Below, piece by piece: positions 40,716-50,400 of a DNA stretch of 64,000 nucleotides (positions are counted from its first letter, which is position 1; each line of letters begins with the position of its first letter). Position numbers and translations under genes: made by a program. The stretch is from NCBI GenBank assembly GCA_018377235.1, contig JAGZZT010000003.1:62001-126000 (forward strand), written 5' to 3'. Source of the stretch: Clostridium sp. (GTDB lineage: Bacteria; Bacillota; Clostridia; Lachnospirales; Lachnospiraceae). The notes below the pieces were generated by a model. The model saw only the letters and a program-made list of their open reading frames with translations, had not been told where the DNA came from and did not search any database.

Positions 40716-41795
40716 ATGATGAAATATATGGACTATATATTAGAAGTGCTGGAGAGGATTGTGAATACACCCAGTCCTTCTGGATGTACGAAGGAGGTTA
40801 TGGATATAATCCGCAGGGAGGCGGAGGGCTTCGGTTTTCAGACGGAGTTTAACCGCAAAGGGGGCCTGATTATCACAGTTCCGGGACAGACCAGTGAAGT
40901 GCTGGGCTTTTCTGCCCATGTGGATACTCTGGGAGCCATGGTCCGCTCTGTCCGTTCTAATGGAACTCTCGCTCTGACTCAGGTGGGGGGCATGATGATG
41001 GAGGCGATTGAGGGAAGCTACTGCCAGATTTTAACGAGGGATGGCAGAAGATTTACAGGCACCATTCAGACGAAGGAACCGTCCGTCCATGTGTGGGATG
41101 ACTGCAGGGAGTTAAAGCGTACAGAGGAGAACATGGAAGTCCGCCTGGATGAGATTGTGAGAACACGGGAGGATGTGGAAAAGCTTGGAATCGGATCAGG
41201 AGACTTTATCAGCTTTGATCCGAAGTTTGTGATCACAGAGAGCGGTTTCATTAAATCCAGACATATGGATGATAAGGCCTCCGCAGCAGTGCTGTTAGGC
41301 CTGTTAAAATACATGCACGGCACAGGAAAGAAACCAGCGCAGACGCTGAAGCTTCTGATCAGCAACTACGAGGAGGTAGGCCACGGCTGCAGCTATATTC
41401 CGCAGGATGTGGAGGAATTGATTGCAGTGGATATGGGCTGTGTGGGAGATGATTTAAACGGTGATGAGTACCGGGTGTCTATCTGCGCCAAGGACTCCAG
41501 AGGTCCTTATGATTTTGACATGACTAACCGCCTGATTGCTCTGGCCCGGGAATTTGGAATCGGCTATACGGTGGATGTATTCCCTCACTATGGCTCAGAT
41601 GTGTCTGCCGCTCTGGCAGGGGGCAACAATATCCGAGGCGCTCTCATCGGCCAGGGCGTAAGCGCTTCCCACGGCCAGGAGAGAACCCATGTGAAAGGCC
41701 TTATGGAGACCTTCAAGCTGGCGGCTGCCTATGCGGGCCTTTTAAATAAGAAAGAAGCTGAGACCGTTTTTGTAGATTTTGAGAGCGGGAGGTAA
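40716..41795 (+). CDS. M42-family metallo-aminopeptidase
   Basis: A 359-residue cytosolic co-catalytic metallopeptidase. Metal ligands are visible in FSAHVDTLGAMV (His, Asp), SRHMDDKASAAVLLGLL (Asp), ISNYEEVGHGCSY (catalytic and ligand Glu), AVDMGC (Asp) and SHGQERTH (His). M42 enzymes trim peptides, often as dodecamers. It ends 3 nt before hddC, so it is probably translated with the heptose genes, an odd pairing. Two ATGs in tandem (40716, 40719) follow AAAGGAG. Confidence 0.92.
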   Translation: MMKYMDYILEVLERIVNTPSPSGCTKEVMDIIRREAEGFGFQTEFNRKGGLIITVPGQTSEVLGFSAHVDTLGAMVRSVRSNGTLALTQVGGMMMEAIEGSYCQILTRDGRRFTGTIQTKEPSVHVWDDCRELKRTEENMEVRLDEIVRTREDVEKLGIGSGDFISFDPKFVITESGFIKSRHMDDKASAAVLLGLLKYMHGTGKKPAQTLKLLISNYEEVGHGCSYIPQDVEELIAVDMGCVGDDLNGDEYRVSICAKDSRGPYDFDMTNRLIALAREFGIGYTVDVFPHYGSDVSAALAGGNNIRGALIGQGVSASHGQERTHVKGLMETFKLAAAYAGLLNKKEAETVFVDFESGR

Positions 41796-41798
41796 GGA

Positions 41799-42518
41799 AT
41801 GCAGGCAGTATTACTGGCAGGCGGACTTGGGACAAGACTCAGGAGCGTGGTGAGCGATCGGCCCAAGCCCATGGCCCTGATTGAGGGCAAGCCTTTCATG
41901 GAGTATGTGATCCGGGGGCTGGCCCGCCATGGAATTACAGATATTATTTTTGCTGTAGGCTATAAGGGAAGTATGGTGGAGGAGCATTTCAGAGATGGAA
42001 AAGAGATGGGAATCCACGTTTCCTACGCCTATGAGGAGGAGCTTCTGGGAACAGCGGGAGCTATTAAGAACGCTGGAAAATTTGTGACAGAGGATCAGTT
42101 TTTTGTCCTGAATGCAGACACCTTCTATCAGCTGGATTACAGCCGCCTTACAGCTCTGTCAGGAGAGAAAAATCTGGACATGGCTCTGGTGCTTCGGGAA
42201 GTAGAAGACGTTTCAAGGTATGGCGCCGCAGTGCTGAAGGATCAAATGCTCACTGGTTTTAATGAAAAGCTTCAGGGAGATGGAGAAACAAAGCGCCCGG
42301 GAACTATTAACGGAGGCGTGTATCTGATGAAAAGGAGCCTGCTGGACGAAATACCAGATGGGAAGGTGTCTCTGGAGCAGGAGATGATCCCAAGGTGGAT
42401 GAAGGAAGGAAAACGGTTAGGAGGGTTTGTCAATGACGGATATTTCATTGATATCGGAATCCCGGAGGACTATTTCCGCTTCCAGGAGGATGTGAAGAAA
42501 GGAGTCGTACAATGGTAA
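41799..42518 (+). CDS. hddC: D-glycero-alpha-D-manno-heptose 1-phosphate guanylyltransferase
   Basis: A 239-residue nucleotidyltransferase: LLAGGLGTRLRSVVSDRPKPMA is the NTP-binding signature, with FVLNADTFYQLD and NGGVYLMKRSLL for metal and sugar binding. With hddA, gmhB and gmhA in the same operon it should make GDP-D-glycero-alpha-D-manno-heptose, the activated heptose used in S-layer or capsule glycans. On sequence alone another sugar-1-phosphate is possible; context favours heptose. Overlaps hddA by 7 nt. Confidence 0.87.
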   Translation: MQAVLLAGGLGTRLRSVVSDRPKPMALIEGKPFMEYVIRGLARHGITDIIFAVGYKGSMVEEHFRDGKEMGIHVSYAYEEELLGTAGAIKNAGKFVTEDQFFVLNADTFYQLDYSRLTALSGEKNLDMALVLREVEDVSRYGAAVLKDQMLTGFNEKLQGDGETKRPGTINGGVYLMKRSLLDEIPDGKVSLEQEMIPRWMKEGKRLGGFVNDGYFIDIGIPEDYFRFQEDVKKGVVQW

Positions 42519-43582
42519 TTCGTGCGAAGGCGCCTCTGCGGGTCAGCTTCGGCGGCGGAGGAACCGATGTGGAGCCATTCTGTGTGGAGCAGGGAGGAGC
42601 TGTCATTGGAAGCACTATCAATAAATATGCATACTGTTCGATTATCCCCAGAGAGGATGACCAGATTATCGTTCATTCCCTGGACTTTGATATGACAGTA
42701 AAATACAATGCCAGGGAGAATTATGTCTATGACGGGCGTCTGGATCTGGTGACAGCGGCTTTAAAGGCCATGGATATCAATAAGGGCTGCGAGGTGTATC
42801 TGCAGTGTGACGCGCCGCCTGGATCCGGTCTTGGAACTTCCTCCACGGTTATGGTGGCTCTTCTGTCCGCTATGGCTAAGTGGAAGGGAATAGAGATGGA
42901 CGGATATGGGATGGCGGATCTGGCTTACGGAGTGGAACGTCTGGATCTGGGAATTGCCGGAGGCTATCAGGATCAGTACGCGTCCACCTTCGGCGGTTTT
43001 AATTTTATTGAATTCCACGGAAGGAATAACGTAGTGGTAAATCCGCTGCGGATTAAGAAGGATATTATTCACGAGCTTCAGTATAATCTGCTGTTGTGCT
43101 ACACAGGCAATATCCACGTTTCCGCCAATATCATCAAGGATCAGGTCAATAACTATAAAAAGCAGGATGCTTTTGACGCCATGTGCGAGGTGAAGGCTCT
43201 GGCCTATGCCATGAAAAATGAGCTGTTAAGAGGAAATCTTCACAGCTTCGGAACACTTTTAGACTATGGCTGGCAGAGCAAAAAGAGAATGAGCAGCAAG
43301 ATTACCAATCCCCAGATTGACGAGCTGTATGACGAAGCCAGGAAAGCCGGAGCTTTGGGCGGAAAGCTGCTGGGAGCAGGAGGCGGAGGCTTCCTTCTCA
43401 TGTACTGCCCTTACAATGTAAAGCATAAGGTAGCAGCCCGCATGGAGGCGGTCGGCGGACAGCTGATGGACTGGAATTTCGAGCTGCGGGGCGTACAGAG
43501 CTGGTGCTGCGATGAGGATCGCTGGAAGTACGACGAAGTGAAGGTTCAGATGCCGAACCGGGACTACACCTTTAAGATTTAG
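42512..43582 (+). CDS. hddA: D-glycero-alpha-D-manno-heptose 7-phosphate kinase (GHMP kinase)
   Basis: A 356-residue GHMP kinase. RAKAPLRVSFGGGGTDVEPF is the N-terminal sugar-binding motif, PPGSGLGTSSTVMVALL the ATP-binding GHMP loop, and KLLGAGGGGFLLMYC the third motif. It phosphorylates heptose-7-phosphate at C1 in the GDP-heptose route. It overlaps hddC by 7 nt and precedes gmhB by 15 nt, the classical neighbours. Confidence 0.92.
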   Translation: MVIRAKAPLRVSFGGGGTDVEPFCVEQGGAVIGSTINKYAYCSIIPREDDQIIVHSLDFDMTVKYNARENYVYDGRLDLVTAALKAMDINKGCEVYLQCDAPPGSGLGTSSTVMVALLSAMAKWKGIEMDGYGMADLAYGVERLDLGIAGGYQDQYASTFGGFNFIEFHGRNNVVVNPLRIKKDIIHELQYNLLLCYTGNIHVSANIIKDQVNNYKKQDAFDAMCEVKALAYAMKNELLRGNLHSFGTLLDYGWQSKKRMSSKITNPQIDELYDEARKAGALGGKLLGAGGGGFLLMYCPYNVKHKVAARMEAVGGQLMDWNFELRGVQSWCCDEDRWKYDEVKVQMPNRDYTFKI

Positions 43583-43597
43583 GAGGACGACTGAAAC

Positions 43598-44215
43598 ATG
43601 CCGGAAAAAGGAAGAAAAACAGTATTTCTGGATCGTGACGGAACCATGAATACGGAGGTCAATTACCTCCACAGGCCAGAGGATTTGGAGCTGATTCCCG
43701 GCGTTCCTCAGGCGGTTCGGCAGCTGAACGAAGCCGGTTTCCGGGTGGTGGTGGTGACAAACCAGGCTGGAGTGGCCAGAGGCTACTATGGAGAGGAAGA
43801 CGTAAAGCATCTCCACCAGTACCTGAATGAACAGCTGGAGACAGAAGGAGCCCATGTGGACGCATTTTATTACTGCCCCCACCACCCGGAGCACGGAATC
43901 GGACAGTATAAGAAGGAGTGCAGCTGCAGAAAACCTGGAATCGGAATGTTTACAGCCGCAGATAGAGACTGTCCTGTGGATCGGGAACGATCCTTTATGG
44001 TAGGGGACAAGCTGATTGATACAGAGGCAGGCCGCCGGTTCGGTGTCAGAAGCATTCTGGTGGGAACTGGATATGGAGCTGAGATACGGAGGCAGGAGAA
44101 GGCTCGGGGAGAAGCGGGCGGGACGCCTGATTATGACTGGTATGCAGAGGACTTAAAGGCAGCTGCGGATCTCATCTGCAGACTGGACAAAGAGACGGAT
44201 AGAGAGGAAGGCTGA
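43598..44215 (+). CDS. gmhB: D-glycero-D-manno-heptose 1,7-bisphosphate phosphatase
   Basis: A 205-residue HAD-superfamily phosphatase. The catalytic motif is VFLDRDGTMN; VVVVTNQAGVARG is motif II; a zinc site is formed by CPHHPEHG and CSCRKPG; FMVGDKLIDTEAG is motif IV. It removes the C7 phosphate from heptose-1,7-bisphosphate. AGGAGGACGA upstream. Confidence 0.94.
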   Translation: MPEKGRKTVFLDRDGTMNTEVNYLHRPEDLELIPGVPQAVRQLNEAGFRVVVVTNQAGVARGYYGEEDVKHLHQYLNEQLETEGAHVDAFYYCPHHPEHGIGQYKKECSCRKPGIGMFTAADRDCPVDRERSFMVGDKLIDTEAGRRFGVRSILVGTGYGAEIRRQEKARGEAGGTPDYDWYAEDLKAAADLICRLDKETDREEG

Positions 44216-44216
44216 T

Positions 44217-46625
44217 ATGGAAAAGAACAGGCTCATGGAATCCCTTCTGGCGCTGTGCCTTCTGGCCTTGTCCCTCCTCTGCGTAGCGGCTCCTTTTGCG
44301 GCTCTCTTTACAGGGGATGGAACCTACTCCTGGCAGTTCGGTGATCCGGCCACAAAGAAAATGATGGCCGAGATCGCCCTTCTTTTTGTTTCCCTGTCAG
44401 GCTTTATTCTGTTTGGCAAAAGCCCGGCTGTCCGGTGGGGGGGAACGGCTCTTATCTGTCTGATATTCTGCTGGGCTCATGTGATTTTTCTTCCTATGAT
44501 TCTGTCGGCTCTATATCTGGGATATGCAGTCCTGGCCGGCCAGTTTGTAAGGACAGTTCTGCTGGGACAGAAGGATATGGAAGACGGCTGGATGGCAGAT
44601 TTTATTCTGGGAGTTTCCACTGTGCTGTGCGCTTTCTGTCTGCTCAGCGCCTTTAAAATAGGAAGTATTTTTCAGCTGAAGCTGTTCTCAGCCGTGACGG
44701 GAGCCGCCCTCTATGTGTGGGCCGCCCTGTCAGGCGGATTTCGCCGGACAGTACGCTGTCTGAAAGACAGTTTCCGAAGAGATGATTTCACGAAAGACGG
44801 CCTTTCTGGAAGCGGATTTCAGAGAGAAAAACGACACAATAATGGTGTTAAGGAAAATGACAGAGTCATATGGCGTCTCCTGATTATTTTTCTCATTGTC
44901 ATGGTTCTGATTCAGGCCGGACGCATGAATATTTCTCTGGATTTTGATACGTTGTGGTACGGCGTGCGATCGGAGTATGTTTTAGACAGCGGAGCTGGAA
45001 TCTATGAGAATCCAGGAATGGTGGGCATGGCCTATGTGTACGCCAAGGGGCTGGAGACGTTTGCTCTGCCTTTAAGCGATCTGGCCAGCCACAGTTATCT
45101 GCTGGCTCTGAATCTGTGGATTGCAGCCGCCGGGCTGTTTGGAATCTATCGGCTGGCAGGCCTGTTTATGGATCGGATTTGGGCTCTTGCGGCGGCCGCT
45201 CTGGCCAGCTGCATACCGGGAATCATGAATATGGCGATATCTGCCAAGCCGGATATTATCACCTGGACGCTTCAGATCTTTATGGTATACTATATGGCCT
45301 GTTATATCAGGCGCAGGAATTTCTCCCTGTTAGCCATGAGCGCAGGCGCGTATCTGCTGTCTCTGACCATGAAATCCACGGCTCTTGTATTTTCCACAGC
45401 TATTTTCGGCATGAGCGGACTGTATCTGCTGGGAAGGCGGATTCTTTCCCTGAGAGCGCCCTGGCGTCAGTGGCTTCTCATGGCAGCGCCTGTTGGAGCG
45501 CTTACAGGAATCTGGGCCAGAACCATGATGATTACGGGAATGCCGGTGACCTCGGTATTTACCTCGATTTTTGCCATGCTGGGTTTCCAGATGAAATACC
45601 CATTTGCCACCAGCGGCCTTCCTCAGAATTATGAGGAAGCCAGCAACCTGGCTGTACTGCTTAGAAGGCTTTATCACATGCTTCTCATGCCTACGGGAAA
45701 GGACATGGGACATGTAGTGTTCGCCTGGGGAAGCCCCCTGATGCTGTTCCTTACAGGAATCTGCGCGGCAGCCGCCTGCCTCATGGCGGCAGACTGGAAA
45801 AAAAGAAGGGCAGGAAACCGCGGCGTCCGGTCCGGCAGAAAACAGAATCGCAAGTATGCTGAGAATTATCTGCCTCTGTATGCCCACACGGCTTTCTGGC
45901 CGTTTCTGGCAGTGAACCTGGTGAGTCTGGTGATGCTGTACCAGATTGACGGCAACTATTTTATGCTTCTCTACACAGGAATTATAATAGGGAGCCTGAG
46001 CCTTCTGCATGCTCTGAAAAAGGCGGGATACCGGCGTTTTGTCTGGATCGCTTCCTGGCTGTTCGTGCCGATTATGGCCTTCAATGTGCTGATGACGGCA
46101 GAGTCCAACTGGGCGTGGAGCCTGGGTTTTTCTGAGATTCAGTGGATAAACAAGGGAAGAGTAAACCATGAGGCTTTGCAGCATGAGAAGATGGTTCAGG
46201 CAGGAAATGAGCAGATATGGGATATTCTGGCAGAAGACGGACAGACGAGAGTAATCGCTTTTGGAGATCATCCCGGCTGTCTGCAGTTTCCCTGCGTGGT
46301 TCAGTCCTACAAGGACATTACCTCCCCCTGGGGAAATGTGGAGCTGGTCAATACAGTGGAGGCATTCGAGGAGTATATGGCCTACGCTCAGGCAGATTAC
46401 GCCTATGTGGAGGCGGGATTTATCGGCGAGGAGAGCTGGGAGTGGAGCTATGGCCTGGTGCGCCAGATGATTGAACGGGGAACCCTGACGGATCTGGTGT
46501 TCGAGCATGGAAACGTGCTGGCGAAAGTAGATTTGGACGGTGTTTCCAGCGAAGAGACGGAAGAAAATCTTCGCCTGTTTGATGAAAATTATATAACTTA
46601 CGAAAGGAAGCAAGGAGGACAATAA
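44217..46625 (+). CDS. Large polytopic membrane protein, probable GT-C glycosyltransferase
   Basis: An 802-residue protein with many hydrophobic helices over the first ~620 residues and a soluble C-terminal domain of ~170. The large first extracytoplasmic loop contains acidic residues (SLDFDTLWYGVRSEYVLDSGAG) where GT-C enzymes such as PMT/ArnT keep catalytic acids. No close family recognised. Located between gmhB and gmhA with 1-nt gaps on both sides, it probably transfers a lipid-linked sugar, perhaps heptose, outside the membrane. Function is inferred from fold and place. Confidence 0.65.
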   Translation: MEKNRLMESLLALCLLALSLLCVAAPFAALFTGDGTYSWQFGDPATKKMMAEIALLFVSLSGFILFGKSPAVRWGGTALICLIFCWAHVIFLPMILSALYLGYAVLAGQFVRTVLLGQKDMEDGWMADFILGVSTVLCAFCLLSAFKIGSIFQLKLFSAVTGAALYVWAALSGGFRRTVRCLKDSFRRDDFTKDGLSGSGFQREKRHNNGVKENDRVIWRLLIIFLIVMVLIQAGRMNISLDFDTLWYGVRSEYVLDSGAGIYENPGMVGMAYVYAKGLETFALPLSDLASHSYLLALNLWIAAAGLFGIYRLAGLFMDRIWALAAAALASCIPGIMNMAISAKPDIITWTLQIFMVYYMACYIRRRNFSLLAMSAGAYLLSLTMKSTALVFSTAIFGMSGLYLLGRRILSLRAPWRQWLLMAAPVGALTGIWARTMMITGMPVTSVFTSIFAMLGFQMKYPFATSGLPQNYEEASNLAVLLRRLYHMLLMPTGKDMGHVVFAWGSPLMLFLTGICAAAACLMAADWKKRRAGNRGVRSGRKQNRKYAENYLPLYAHTAFWPFLAVNLVSLVMLYQIDGNYFMLLYTGIIIGSLSLLHALKKAGYRRFVWIASWLFVPIMAFNVLMTAESNWAWSLGFSEIQWINKGRVNHEALQHEKMVQAGNEQIWDILAEDGQTRVIAFGDHPGCLQFPCVVQSYKDITSPWGNVELVNTVEAFEEYMAYAQADYAYVEAGFIGEESWEWSYGLVRQMIERGTLTDLVFEHGNVLAKVDLDGVSSEETEENLRLFDENYITYERKQGGQ

Positions 46626-46626
46626 T

Positions 46627-47277
46627 ATGCAGGACAGGAAGGAATACAGATATCTGGACGAACTGACAGAGAGATATCCAGGCCTTTCGGCTATCCGGCC
46701 GGAGCTTGAGAAGGCCTATGAGACGCTGCAGGAGTGCTACACTCAGGGAGGAAAGCTTCTGGCTGCGGGAAACGGAGGAAGCTGCGCAGACTCTGAGCAT
46801 ATCGTGGGGGAGCTGATGAAGGGATTTGTAAAGAGAAGAGAGCTGCCTGAGGAAATAAAGAAAGCTCTGAGGGCAGCAGATCCGAAGCTTGGAGAAGCCC
46901 TTTCCGGCTGTCTGCAGCAGGCTCTTCCGGCTATTGCCCTGACAGGGCATCCGGGCCTTTCCACCGCCTTTGCAAACGATGTAGACGCGGACATGGCCTA
47001 CGCCCAGCAGGTGATGGGCTATGGAAACGAGGGAGACGTATTCCTGGGTATTACTACCTCCGGAAATTCCATCAATGTGCTTTACGCTGCCGCTGCAGCC
47101 AGGGCAAAGGGAATGAAAGTGATTGGCCTCACAGGCCGGGACGGCGGAAAAATCCGGGAAATGTCGGATGTGTGCCTGATTGTGCCGGAACAGGAGACCT
47201 TTAAAATTCAGGAACTCCACCTGCCGGTGTACCATGCGCTGTGCCTGATGCTGGAGGATCACTTCTTTGATTCATAG
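46627..47277 (+). CDS. gmhA: Phosphoheptose isomerase (SIS domain)
   Basis: A 216-residue SIS-fold enzyme converting sedoheptulose-7-phosphate to D-glycero-D-manno-heptose-7-phosphate, the first step of the pathway. LLAAGNGGSCADSEHIVGELMKGF, TSGNSINVL and the C-terminal QELHLPVYHALCLMLEDHF are family features. An insert around residues 75-95 (REL...KLGEALSG) is also found in other GmhA proteins. It lies 1 nt after the GT-C-like gene. Confidence 0.93.
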   Translation: MQDRKEYRYLDELTERYPGLSAIRPELEKAYETLQECYTQGGKLLAAGNGGSCADSEHIVGELMKGFVKRRELPEEIKKALRAADPKLGEALSGCLQQALPAIALTGHPGLSTAFANDVDADMAYAQQVMGYGNEGDVFLGITTSGNSINVLYAAAAARAKGMKVIGLTGRDGGKIREMSDVCLIVPEQETFKIQELHLPVYHALCLMLEDHFFDS

Positions 47278-47293
47278 GAGGAGCATAAACCAA

Positions 47294-48673
47294 ATGAATA
47301 AAAAACTGGGAAAACGCCTGCTCTATATGGGCCTTCCGGCCATAGGCATTATGTTCTGCCTTTACTATCTGAGCATTGCCACAGAGGACGTGGCCTACAC
47401 TGACTATATGAGACTGATTGTCTCCTATCTTCCCGATGTGGCCAATCCGGCGAAATTTTTCGTGCCGGACGTGCTTACGCGGGTTCCCATCACCTATCTG
47501 GGAAGGATTATTAATGTGGCTTTCTTCCATTACAGCACTGTATTTGACATGGTTTTAGGAGTGTTAAGCCATGGCCTTGCCGCCCTGGCTCTGGCCTCCT
47601 ACTGCAGAGATAAAAAGGGGTACGCCCCCTGGTTTCTGGTTATCATGCTTTTGATGTTCAGCCTGAACAAATGGGAGATGCTGGGCAACGGAAGCGGCTG
47701 GGTGTGCTTTTTGTCCATTGCCGGATTTTACTGGAATTTTGTAATTCTGGACAGGACAGTGTCTGGCAGGGAAAGGAAATACGACAGAGTTCTTTTAAAG
47801 GCTCTGCCGGCGCTTCTGACCCTTCTGGTGGCAGGTCCCTACTGCGGAAGCTATTCTCTGGTTATGACCATGGCCTACTGTGCTCTGCTGGTTTCCGATT
47901 ACAGGCAAAACCACAGGATAAACAGGGAGTGGGCAGCAGATCTGGCCTTTGTGCTGGGCGCGCTGGGGCTTTATCTGCTGAGCAATCACTTCGCAGTCTA
48001 CGAGTACCGGGGAGCCACAGAGGCGACCTTGATTTCTACTCTGGTATCGGGCCCGAAATTTTTCGTAAAATTCGTCCTGGAGGCCTTCGCCTCCCCGGTT
48101 ATCGGCATTGAGGTAGTATCTAATGTCATCAAAACCACCTCGGGGGTATGTCTGCTGGGTGCGGTTGTTATCTGCTTTTATTTGCTGGCGCTCTGGCTGA
48201 ACGTGAAATACAGGCTGTGGGAGAGAACGATTCTCCCGCTTATGCTCATTCTGATCGGCGGAGTGAACCATGCTCTTGTTGTCTATTCCAGATGGATTTT
48301 CCTTCAGGAAAATTATGGAATGGCTTCCCGCTACGCCATTCAGTATGAGATGGGAATTTTCGGAATCCTTCTGACCTTCGCCGCTGTGTTTGCTCTGAAA
48401 CAGAAGCAGAAAAAGGTTCTGGCCGTTTTGGCAGGCGGTTTTATCTGTCTTCTGCTGGCAGGTAATTTCTATACTACCAGAGAGGAGCTTTTAAAGGCGC
48501 CTCTCAGAAAGCTGTCCCTGGAGCAGACCATCGAGACGGCTCTGGATTACAGGAATAAGACAGACGAAGAGCTGGGAGCCCAGCTTCATACCAACGGAGA
48601 GAGGGCGAGAAAGGCCCTGGAAATCCTGGATGAAAATAATCTGAATATCTTTTATCAGGAAGGGGCAGAGTGA
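47294..48673 (+). CDS. Polytopic membrane protein of the glycan locus
   Basis: A 459-residue protein with about ten hydrophobic helices and a short basic C-terminal tail. ATG 47294 is chosen since GGAGGAG (47278-47284) lies 9 nt upstream; an in-frame ATG at 47267 would overlap gmhA and has no site. No recognised family. An early loop has TDYMRLIVSYLPD, and WVCFLSIAGFYWNF and VVYSRWIFLQENYGMASRY may be GT-C-like. Possibly a glycosyltransferase or polymerase of the surface glycan; not certain. Confidence 0.6.
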   Translation: MNKKLGKRLLYMGLPAIGIMFCLYYLSIATEDVAYTDYMRLIVSYLPDVANPAKFFVPDVLTRVPITYLGRIINVAFFHYSTVFDMVLGVLSHGLAALALASYCRDKKGYAPWFLVIMLLMFSLNKWEMLGNGSGWVCFLSIAGFYWNFVILDRTVSGRERKYDRVLLKALPALLTLLVAGPYCGSYSLVMTMAYCALLVSDYRQNHRINREWAADLAFVLGALGLYLLSNHFAVYEYRGATEATLISTLVSGPKFFVKFVLEAFASPVIGIEVVSNVIKTTSGVCLLGAVVICFYLLALWLNVKYRLWERTILPLMLILIGGVNHALVVYSRWIFLQENYGMASRYAIQYEMGIFGILLTFAAVFALKQKQKKVLAVLAGGFICLLLAGNFYTTREELLKAPLRKLSLEQTIETALDYRNKTDEELGAQLHTNGERARKALEILDENNLNIFYQEGAE

Positions 48674-50334
48674 TGAAACGCTATATGAAATACGCCTATC
48701 TTGCCGTGTTTGCGGCATTTTATGTGTTTCTGCTGATGCAGTTTGGAAATGTATTTATTTACTACGATGATTACGGCTACCTGTCTTTAAGCTACGGCAC
48801 GAATATTGACGTGGCTGGGGCTGAATATTCGCTTTCAGAGCTTCTGGCTTTTATGCGGGGACATTACTTTAACTCTAATGGCCGCCTGCTCTATATGTTT
48901 CTCTACTGCTTCGTCCATATGCTGGGCGGAATCAGAGGCGTACAGGTTTTCATGGCCACAGCGGTGCTGGCAGTAGCTCTGCTGCTCTTTTTCATCGCCA
49001 GACGGATGCTTGCGGGAAGGCTTGAGGCGGCGAAGACAGAAGAAAGCGGAGCCGAAGAGACAGACGGAGAGTTTCAGGGACAGCTGGGGCCCATAGGCCA
49101 GGCGGCCCTGGCGGCATTTGTCTGCCTGCTTTACGGAACCCTGGGAATCATGGTGCAGAGAATGGGAACTTACTGGTATGCGGCCAGCTTTATCTATGTG
49201 GTTCCGGCTGTGACCTTCCTGGTGTTTGCCGTGTACTTCTACAGAACGGTGTTTCTTTCATCAGGAGAAAAGCCGGGTATTTTCCGCATGTGTCTCTGTG
49301 CTGTATTGGGATTTCTGGCCGCCTGGTCTCAGGAACAGTGGTTTGTCACAACAGTTTCTTTCGTCGTTATCTGCCTTGGCGTTAAGCTCTGGAGAGACAG
49401 AAGACTGGAGATTTATGAGATTTTGACTTTTTTGGTGTGCGCGGCAGGAGGACTCATTATCATTCTTTCTCCGGCTGTGTCGGCCAGAATGAACAGCGCG
49501 GGCAACGCGGAGTTTGCCTCTTTAAGCCTGTTTGGAAAGCTGGGCAGAAATATTCCCCTGTTAATGAACCTTTTTTTCTCAGGGGAGAATATCAGGTATT
49601 TGATGTTTTTCTTCCCCATGATGATTTTCATGGGATGTATGGCGGCGGCAAAGGACAGGAAACTTCTGCCTCTTCACCTGGGATTTTCGGCCGTCTCCGC
49701 CGCAGTGTTCGCCGCAGTAGTGTTGAAGCAGAAGCTTCACGTATTCGCGCCGGGGGCTTATTCGGCCTTAACTGCCAATCTTTTGCTCCTTTATATTGCT
49801 TTTTGTTTTGCAGAAGTGATATTATTCTATAGAGCAGAAAAACAGCCCTTTGGCTCCATTGTATTCACAGCGGCAGTGCTGTCTGTGGGATCTGCGGCTA
49901 TTGTGCCGGAAGTTCCTCTTCGGATTTTCTATCCGTTTTTATATTTGTCCTGGCTGCTGTTCTCTTACATGTACGGCAGGATTTTACTGACAGAGGCAAA
50001 GAAAATTCCAGTGTCAGCCGCCTGTACCCTGGCTTTTCTGGCAATGGTCAGCATACCGAACCTGAAGAGCATTTACACAGGCTACAAGCTGAATTATCAG
50101 GTGCTCATGTACGATGACGCAGTGTTTAAGGCCAGTGCCGAGGCTATCCGCCAGGGAGCGGATATTGAAACCATAGAGGTTTATGAGCTGCCGGATCTGC
50201 TTTGCAAAAATGAGGTAGTATACGATGAGAATTTCTCCTTTATGATTGCCTGGATGAGACAGTATTACGACCTTCCCGAGTATGTGGAGTTCGAGTACAG
50301 GCCTCTTGGCAACATGGAGGATTTGAGACAGTAA
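48673..50334 (+). CDS. DUF6056-like polytopic membrane protein (probable GT-C)
   Basis: A 553-residue multi-helix protein. The first external loop begins YYDDYGYLSLSYGT, the acidic pair being typical of DUF6056/GT-C-like proteins, followed by GHYFNSNGRLLYMFLYCF. The ATG overlaps the previous stop (TGATG); a GTG one codon earlier is an alternative. Probably a lipid-linked-sugar glycosyltransferase acting with the two other membrane proteins of the locus. Confidence 0.65.
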   Translation: MKRYMKYAYLAVFAAFYVFLLMQFGNVFIYYDDYGYLSLSYGTNIDVAGAEYSLSELLAFMRGHYFNSNGRLLYMFLYCFVHMLGGIRGVQVFMATAVLAVALLLFFIARRMLAGRLEAAKTEESGAEETDGEFQGQLGPIGQAALAAFVCLLYGTLGIMVQRMGTYWYAASFIYVVPAVTFLVFAVYFYRTVFLSSGEKPGIFRMCLCAVLGFLAAWSQEQWFVTTVSFVVICLGVKLWRDRRLEIYEILTFLVCAAGGLIIILSPAVSARMNSAGNAEFASLSLFGKLGRNIPLLMNLFFSGENIRYLMFFFPMMIFMGCMAAAKDRKLLPLHLGFSAVSAAVFAAVVLKQKLHVFAPGAYSALTANLLLLYIAFCFAEVILFYRAEKQPFGSIVFTAAVLSVGSAAIVPEVPLRIFYPFLYLSWLLFSYMYGRILLTEAKKIPVSAACTLAFLAMVSIPNLKSIYTGYKLNYQVLMYDDAVFKASAEAIRQGADIETIEVYELPDLLCKNEVVYDENFSFMIAWMRQYYDLPEYVEFEYRPLGNMEDLRQ

Positions 50335-50400
50335 TCATTTCCGGCGTTCCCTTAGGAGACGGGCCGGGATGTTCAGAAAGAAGGAGGAGGTACATTCCAG

